From Dioscorea cayenensis subsp. rotundata (taxonomy: Eukaryota; Streptophyta; Magnoliopsida; Dioscoreales; Dioscoreaceae): a DNA stretch of 64,000 bases. Below are positions 58,500 through 64,000 of the stretch, piece by piece. The DNA is taken from assembly GCF_009730915.1 (NCBI RefSeq), contig NC_052487.1:15232314-15296313 (forward strand), read 5' to 3'. The notes below the pieces were generated by a model. That model did not search any database, had not been told where the DNA came from, and worked only from the letters and a program-made list of their open reading frames with translations. The number at the start of each line of letters is the position of its first letter. The stretch's first letter is position 1. The translations under genes were made by a program, and so were the position numbers.

Positions 58500-58567
58500 T
58501 TACAATAAAATAAAGAAAAAAGTTCTAAAAATATTAAATTTTCTGAATGAAAATTGTTAACATTTTC
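58500..58567 (+). repeat. Dispersed 68-bp repeat, copy 1
   Basis: The segment from 'attacaataaaataaag' to 'gaaaattgttaaca' recurs at 60256-60325 with two small differences. Both copies follow a simple repeat, (TA)n here and (AAT)n there. Confidence 0.85.
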
Positions 58568-58569
58568 AG

Positions 58570-59007
58570 TGGGAGGAAGCGCGGTCATGCTTGACGCGTG
58601 CTTCCATGAACATAATTGTGCTAGGAGCCTCTAGCAGTGCTTCCCCTAATGAGTAGAACAACAACTTCTGCCTGAGATATTCAGGGGGAGGGATACGAGC
58701 GTGCTTCAACCGTGTTCACTCTGGTGTTACTCCCCTGTAAGACTCTTTACTTAATTCGCAAAAGACTAGGAGATTCAGGGGGACAGAGCACGACTGTGGT
58801 CTGGCCATGCTAAGCTTGAACACTTAGCATTCCTTCTGTCTTCTCTTGTTTGGTAACCAAATTCACTTCTAATTGAGTCGAGCTTCTCAATTCCTGCATC
58901 ACTAACAAACATACCCAGAATAGCACCGAATATATACAAAGATGTGCTAAAAGGAAAGCAAAAGCATAAATTGAGTGTAAGAAAACATGATATGAATTAC
59001 ATTCATA
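58570..59007 (-). repeat. Family B LTR fragment
   Basis: Matches the TGATGAG end of the family B LTR: 'CATACCCAGAATAGCACC' (58910) equals 29459-29476, and 'GATATGAATTACATTCATA' (58989-59007) equals the LTR start. The CACGAC/GTCGTGC dyads are partly kept at 58780-58810. Diverged more than the other copies. Confidence 0.75.
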
Positions 59008-59246
59008 AGTTTTGTTTTTTTGGTACTTTTCCAAAAAAGAAATGCAGAATGAATTAGGCAAAAATGAGACAAGCTGTCTACAGGAAAATAGGTCTCACAT
59101 GTCCTGTAGCTTTACATCATTACCAGCGGCTTTACATCTAACATTTGTCAATCTATATCAAACATGTCCTGTAGCTTCACATCAATACCCCCCCCCCCAG
59201 ATCATCCAAGTCTTTACAGGAAAATAAATCTTTTATTTATTCAGCC
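59008..59246. other. Unassigned spacer
   Basis: Two copies of 'ACATGTCCTGTAGCTT(T/C)ACATCA' (59097 and 59163) form a short, dispersed direct repeat. A C-run lies at 59189-59199. No gene. Confidence 0.6.
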
Positions 59247-59249
59247 TAA

Positions 59250-59894
59250 GGGTGTGTTTGGATAGAGATAATAAACAATATTAGAATAAGTATCATTATC
59301 AATTGTATTTTATACCTATGTTTGGATGCATAACTATTATAATGGGAATATGATGTGTAATGAATGAATAGTGGTAATGTAGAGGCATATGTATTACTCC
59401 CAAAATTGAGAGGAATATCACTATTTGGGGAGGAATGAATAGTGTTAACCTTTGAAATGATATTTTTGTCCATTTGAATATTTAATTAAATAAAATTAAT
59501 AAAATTAAATAATTATCTAAAATAATTAAATTAAATAGTAATTAAAATAAAAATATTATATATAATTATAATAATGAATAATATGACATTTTTGCATATA
59601 ACACTAATAAATAATTAAAATAAGATATTTAATATGAATATTTAATTATAATAATTATTTTTAATAATAATATTCAAGTATTTTTAAATAAAAAATTTAT
59701 TTATCATTAATTACATGTAATCGGATTTATGTGCATCAAGGGTATAAAGGAATTTCTCTCGTTCCCTTATTACTATTTTATCTATTCTTAATGAAATATA
59801 TTTGTTTTTATTCCCATTTCTATTCCTACAGTGTCTCATTATCATTCCCCTTCTCATTTCCATTCTATTTCTATTACATGAACCAAATGCACCC
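59250..59894. mobile_element. Tourist-like MITE (PIF/Harbinger type)
   Basis: Terminal inverted repeats GGGTGTGTTTGGATA (left) and, reverse complemented, GGGTGCATTTGGTT (right), flanked by TAA on both sides (59247-59249 and 59895-59897). The three-base TAA duplication and GGGTG...TTTGG ends are typical of PIF/Harbinger-derived MITEs. The middle is AT-rich and non-coding. At 645 bp it is at the long end for the group. Confidence 0.8.
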
Positions 59895-60208
59895 TAAATT
59901 TCTTATGAGAGTCATATTCTTCTCCATAGTACCTTGGGTGAACTTGCACTCTATGTGTTATGAATCCTCTCTCTGATACCCAATTAGAAGGAAATTCGGT
60001 AATTTAGATTGCTAAAAAGATATTAACATAAATATGCACGACCTAAATGAAGTTGGGTAAAAAACCACTGTAGTTTGGATGGAATATTTTCCATTCAAGA
60101 TGTCAACACGCCATGTTGCAGACATGACATAGACTCAATGTGCCTACCCACCTTGCAATGTTGCCAAGCTAGTTAGGCCCAAGTTTTTTTAAAGTTATAC
60201 ATCAAAAA

Positions 60209-60217
60209 TTAAAAAAC

Positions 60218-60255
<38 letters not shown>
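60209..60255. repeat. (AAT)n microsatellite
   Basis: About 15 units of AAT, followed directly by the 68-bp repeat. Confidence 0.95.
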
Positions 60256-60257
<2 letters not shown>

Positions 60258-60325
60258 TACAATAAAATAAAGAAAAAGTTCTAAAAAATATTAAATTTTC
60301 TGAATGAAAATTGTTAACAATTTTT
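60256..60325 (+). repeat. Dispersed 68-bp repeat, copy 2
   Basis: See copy 1 at 58500-58567. Confidence 0.85.
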
Positions 60326-60900
60326 TTTAAAATTTTTTATATGGAGAATTCCATAAATGGGGAATAAGTATTAATTATCAAGTAATAAGTCTTTAAAAAC
60401 TAGTCTTCTTTAGATAAAATCGGCCAGACAAATTGATGATCATTTCAAATAGGAAAAGGCCACCAATGCGGACCCCACAAATGTGAAATATTAAACATTT
60501 TTATGGTCCTATCACTTTGTTAAGCTGTTAGAGTTAACATTATCTTTTTTGATCAAACTCCCAACCACATCTTACCGAAACCTTGTCACCTTTTGTAGTT
60601 GGTGACGAACAAGCCATAAATTTAAAATAAGGAAGTCCTAGCATGTGATCTCTACTCCGCTATCTTGATCCTACTTCTGTATAGGAGAAGATACTTTCTT
60701 TTGTTCAAAGCGTAGGATTAGAGAGGGATCACAGGTGTGTGTTGCCGCATTTTCTTATGAGCAGTTCATGAGTAGATCTCCAATGTTTAGGGCAATGTAG
60801 CCTATGATTCATTAGAAAAGGCGTGTCACGTTGTTGAACCATGATTTGTGTGGAGTTCTTTGCATTCAATCGTGGCCTTCACTTTAAAAATGGTGCTTTA

Positions 60901-62575
60901 TGTTAGCATCTTATCAACAAACAAGGGAATTATCATGCGAAAAATATACATGCCAAAACACAGCGAATAGCAAAATTAAACGGCAAGTAAACATAATAAA
61001 ACCTTACTGCATGCCAAAACTAGGATTAAAAGTTTTTTTTTTACCTTTTTTTTATGACGATTCTGAAAGTACCATTGTTTCCCCGAAATTGAAAAAGAGA
61101 CTGCGAATCGCGACTCACCTCTACAATCATGTACACACGAACGTCTCGGGAATCAAGTAAGTATGCTAGTACGTCGAGAAACAACACTTGGTTTTTGGTT
61201 TGAATAGCAAGCCGATATCGATGAACGAGAAGAGAAAGAGGGACTGTGAGCGCTGTGACGGCGGGTTCCGGTGGCGGGCTCCGACGGCAGGCAACGGTGG
61301 CGGTGGCCAAGGGAGAAGAGAGATGGATGACGGCTAGGGTTTCTTAAGATACTATCTCTCAATCACTCTATATCCTCTACCTCATTTTAGGATTAAACCA
61401 TCTATTTATATTGGAAACCCAAATTCTAATTTATGAAATGAAAACCCTTCACTCCTAATCAAATTAGGACTCTCTTCTATACTTAACTAATTAAACCATT
61501 TTAATTAACCAAATGGATTAGATTAGATTAATAGTTAATAAGACCCAACAGAAATAAGCTATTTGGTCCACCTATTTATGTTTCTCACCAAAACCCTAAT
61601 CAGGTGGTCCAATGAGAAACAAATATTGAACCTTGATCTTGGCATTCTTAGTGTATAATCCTGTAGATATATTCAACATTGGAAATGAGCTTAAACAATT
61701 TTAACAATCATAAATCATAATTATTCTCTAGCAATATAATACGATTACCCAATATTAAACAAAGGTCAATTTCGAAAATTAACGAACCTGTCGCAACCTC
61801 ATATAATCTTTTGCCACTAAATATCTTAATTAGCATAAGGCATGGAGTGAGTCACCCTTATTTTAATGCTAATTAATTTCTTGATCTCTTAGTGAACTGA
61901 CTAGGTCAAGCAAATGATAACTCTTATCATTTCCCTTGGGCGTGGCCATGCACTACTCAGCCTTACTAATCAAGTGGCTGGTGATATTCACTCTCTCTAT
62001 AGAGAAGGGCAATCCCTTCACTTCACTCATGTTTCTCAACATGAACCGTGACATACCCAGATATACATGTACTTGTCACTCAGTTATGAATGACATTAGG
62101 CGTAAGTCAAAGCATGTAAGGATTCATCTGAGATCCATAGTGATTTCAGGTCAAAAGATTCGAGTACAAGAATTGCTTGAGAAAAACATTTATGATTTTA
62201 CAACCATGTAGTGTTCTCAAGAGCGGATCGATTCAGGTACATTGTTCCCTAACATGTATCTATGTCCTTTGATTGATATCCCATATCTTATGACCCGTAA
62301 ATCAAGGCCATCTCACAAAAGACATACTAGTCTTAATTTATTTTCATTCCCATAAAAATATTCGACTAGGGACATTTAGAATATTGTTCTAGTCTATGCT
62401 CCAAGGCTTTACTATCCAAATCAAGGATTTGATAACTTTAGCAGAGCCAATATTCAAGGATGTTTTATCTTATTAACTATGCATAGAGATAATAATAAAT
62501 AAAATGATGCCTCATAATAATTATCCAAATAATAAGAGTTCATACAATGTATTGGGGTTAGGGCTTACACTAACA
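60901..62575 (-). repeat. Ty1/copia 3' LTR
   Basis: A 1675-bp LTR with inverted termini TGTTAG...CTAACA in minus orientation. It touches a polypurine tract (minus-strand AGTGGGAGAT) on the right. A TATA-like TATAAATAGA on the minus strand at 61401-61410 is followed by a 5'-leader-like region containing short GC-rich ORFs (61041-61362) that I do not take as genes. 60896-60900 (CTTTA) would be the target duplication; its partner is outside the window. Confidence 0.85.
61401..61410 (-). promoter_or_regulatory. Putative TATA box in the copia LTR
   Basis: The minus strand reads TATAAATAGA inside the LTR, with a leader-like region following in the transcribed direction. Confidence 0.5.
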
Positions 62576-62589
62576 ATCTCCCACTAACA

Positions 62590-64000
62590 CTAGTCCCAAT
62601 CAGGCATAACTCTAAGACAAAAAGACCTAATATGATAATCATGTTTTGGCTTGGCCAATTGCTTGGTCAAAGGATCATCTACATTGTCTTCTCCAGCAAT
62701 CTTGCAAACTTTCACGTATTCTCCATCGATGATTTTCCAAATGAGATGGAATCTCCTAAGTATGTGTTTGGACTTATGGTGTGACCAGGGCTCCTTGGCC
62801 TATGGTATGGCCCCATTGTTGTCACAAAAGAGGTTTACTGGATCTAGGATGCTTGGGACAACTACTGACCCAATAAAAAAACCTCTTAAGCCATACGACT
62901 TCCTTAGCAGCATCCGATGCAGCTATATTCTCAGACTCTGTGGTAGAATCAGCGACGATGTCCTATTTTGAGCTTTTCCAGCTTACATCACCTTCATTCA
63001 AGCAAACTACATAACCAGATTGCGATTTACTGTCATCGGCATTGGTTTGAAATGCAACATCAATGTAACACATTACAATGAGCTCATTCTCACCATCGTA
63101 CACTAAGATGTAATCTTTAGTCCTTCGTAACTACTTAGGAATACTCATGACAATAGACCAATGGTTTTCCCCTAGATCCTGTTGGAATCTGCTAGTCATG
63201 CTTAGTGCATGCGCGACATCCAGCCTAGTATATAGCATGGTATACATGATAGATCCAATAGCAGAAGCGTAAGGGATCTTACTCATGTCTTCCCTTTGTT
63301 CTTTAGTCTGAGGACAATCCCCTTTACTTAAAACAACTCCCTGAGACATGGGTAAAAACACTTTCTTAGAGTTAGATATATTGAACCGTTTCAGTATCGT
63401 ATCTATGTACTTTTCTTGGCTTAGTCCAAAAAGCCATTGTGATCTATCCCTATAGATCTTTATACCTAGTATAATCTTGGCTTCATCTATGTCCTTCATT
63501 AAGAAACACTTCCCTAACCATTACTTAACATTTAACAATGTTGGGATGTCGTTTCCAATAAGCAAGATGTCATCAACATATAACACAAGAAAAATGACTA
63601 TGCTCCCACTATCCTTCTTGTACACACAAGGCTTATCCTCAATTTTGAGAAAGCCAAACCCCTTGAATGCCTCATTGAAATGGAGGTTGCAACTTTGGGA
63701 TGCTTGCTTGAGTCTATAAATAGACCTCAGCAGCTTGCACACCTTGTTGGGGTTCTTCTGACCGACAAAACCCTCAAGCTATGTCATATACATATCCTCA
63801 AGGAGGTTTCCATTAAGGAAAGTCATTTTGACATGCATTTGCCATATCTCAGAGTCATAATATGCTGCTATGGCAAGAAAAATCCTAATGGATTTAGGTA
63901 TGACTACCGGTGAATAGGTTTCGTCATAGTCAATACCATGAGTCTATCAAAAACCTTTCGCCACTAGTCTACCTTTGAAGGTGTTATCGGCCTGACTTTT
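62590..64000 (-). pseudogene. Ty1/copia pol, RT and RNase H part
   Basis: The 3' part of a copia polyprotein, continuing past the window edge. The reverse transcriptase has 'LYVDDILLIGND' with the catalytic DD (about 63560-63590) and, upstream, the 'LLRSIYRLKQAS' block (63700-63740). The connecting block 'MKDIDEAKIILGIKIYRDR' to 'YASAIGSIMY' is at 63499-63220. RNase H is seen from an 'AKEVVWLKRF' block (about 62890-62920) to 'DDPLTKQLAKP' (62660-62690), ending at 62590. Frameshifts near 63520, 62870 and 62760, plus stops, break it. The region above 63742 is in poorer condition. Confidence 0.85.

Larger units (their letters stand above)
59898..60900. other. Intergenic region
   Basis: No coding signal. 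It contains an (AAT)n microsatellite at 60209-60255 and the second 68-bp repeat copy. Confidence 0.5.

Noticed and set aside
61041..61362. Overlapping minus-strand ORFs with an Ala/Pro/Arg-rich start
   Set aside because: Inside a copia LTR downstream of its TATA; leader sequence rather than a gene.

Overview
This is plant nuclear DNA: a nested block of transposable elements around one apparently intact host gene. The evidence is LTR retrotransposons with plant-type primer sites (tRNA-Asp-like and initiator-Met-like), a MuDR-type transposon, a Tourist-like MITE, an integrated pararetrovirus and a plant BAHD acyltransferase. The species cannot be named from the sequence; any flowering plant with a repeat-rich, AT-rich genome would fit.

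Layout. 1-1126 is the end of an LTR (family A) inserted in an old endogenous pararetrovirus (Caulimoviridae-like, minus strand) that runs to about 12.8 kb and perhaps 13.8 kb. The virus copy has a tRNA-Met primer site, two paralogous small ORFs, a coiled-coil ORF, a movement-protein frame and a coat-protein frame ending in a zinc knuckle. Its reverse-transcriptase part is cut off by the LTR at 1126. A 6.6 kb LTR element with an inverted internal copy of itself (family F, 2572-9157) is inserted near the end of the movement-protein frame, with a perfect 5-bp target duplication. 14300-20254 is a MuDR-like element with about 400-bp near-identical terminal inverted repeats, a 10-bp target duplication and a spliced but damaged transposase gene. 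It sits in another repeat made of AGCGGCGTTT/AACGCCGGTAA modules.

21.7-51.9 kb is a pile of non-autonomous Ty3/gypsy-like elements, mostly on the minus strand. They have gag, sometimes protease, and a third ORF, but no reverse transcriptase or integrase. Family C (gag-protease 24216-26780, LTR 26984-28518) abuts an LTR of family B (28519-29558). Next come a truncated family A element (29756-33740), a gag fragment joined to an inverted C LTR (35394-37618), and a B 3' end (37619-49126) that holds a complete A element (38752-48203) with both LTRs, primer site and probable target duplication. Family E (49712-55300) is split by a 2.7 kb solo LTR (51873-54610, target duplication CCTCT) related to family F.

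56284-57681 is the only intact host gene seen, a single-exon BAHD acyltransferase of the At3g50280/EPS1-like group. After it come a B LTR fragment, a Tourist-like MITE (59250-59894) and the 3' LTR and pol end of a Ty1/copia element (60901-64000, minus) that continues past the window.

A pattern links the LTR families: each carries its own GC-rich dyad motif cluster in the LTR, and in families A and C a cluster of the same kind recurs in the internal tail. The LTRs of A and C share CTACAGTA-type motifs beside these clusters. The most unusual single object is the fold-back family F element, whose perfect target duplication implies that the composite entered the virus copy as one unit.
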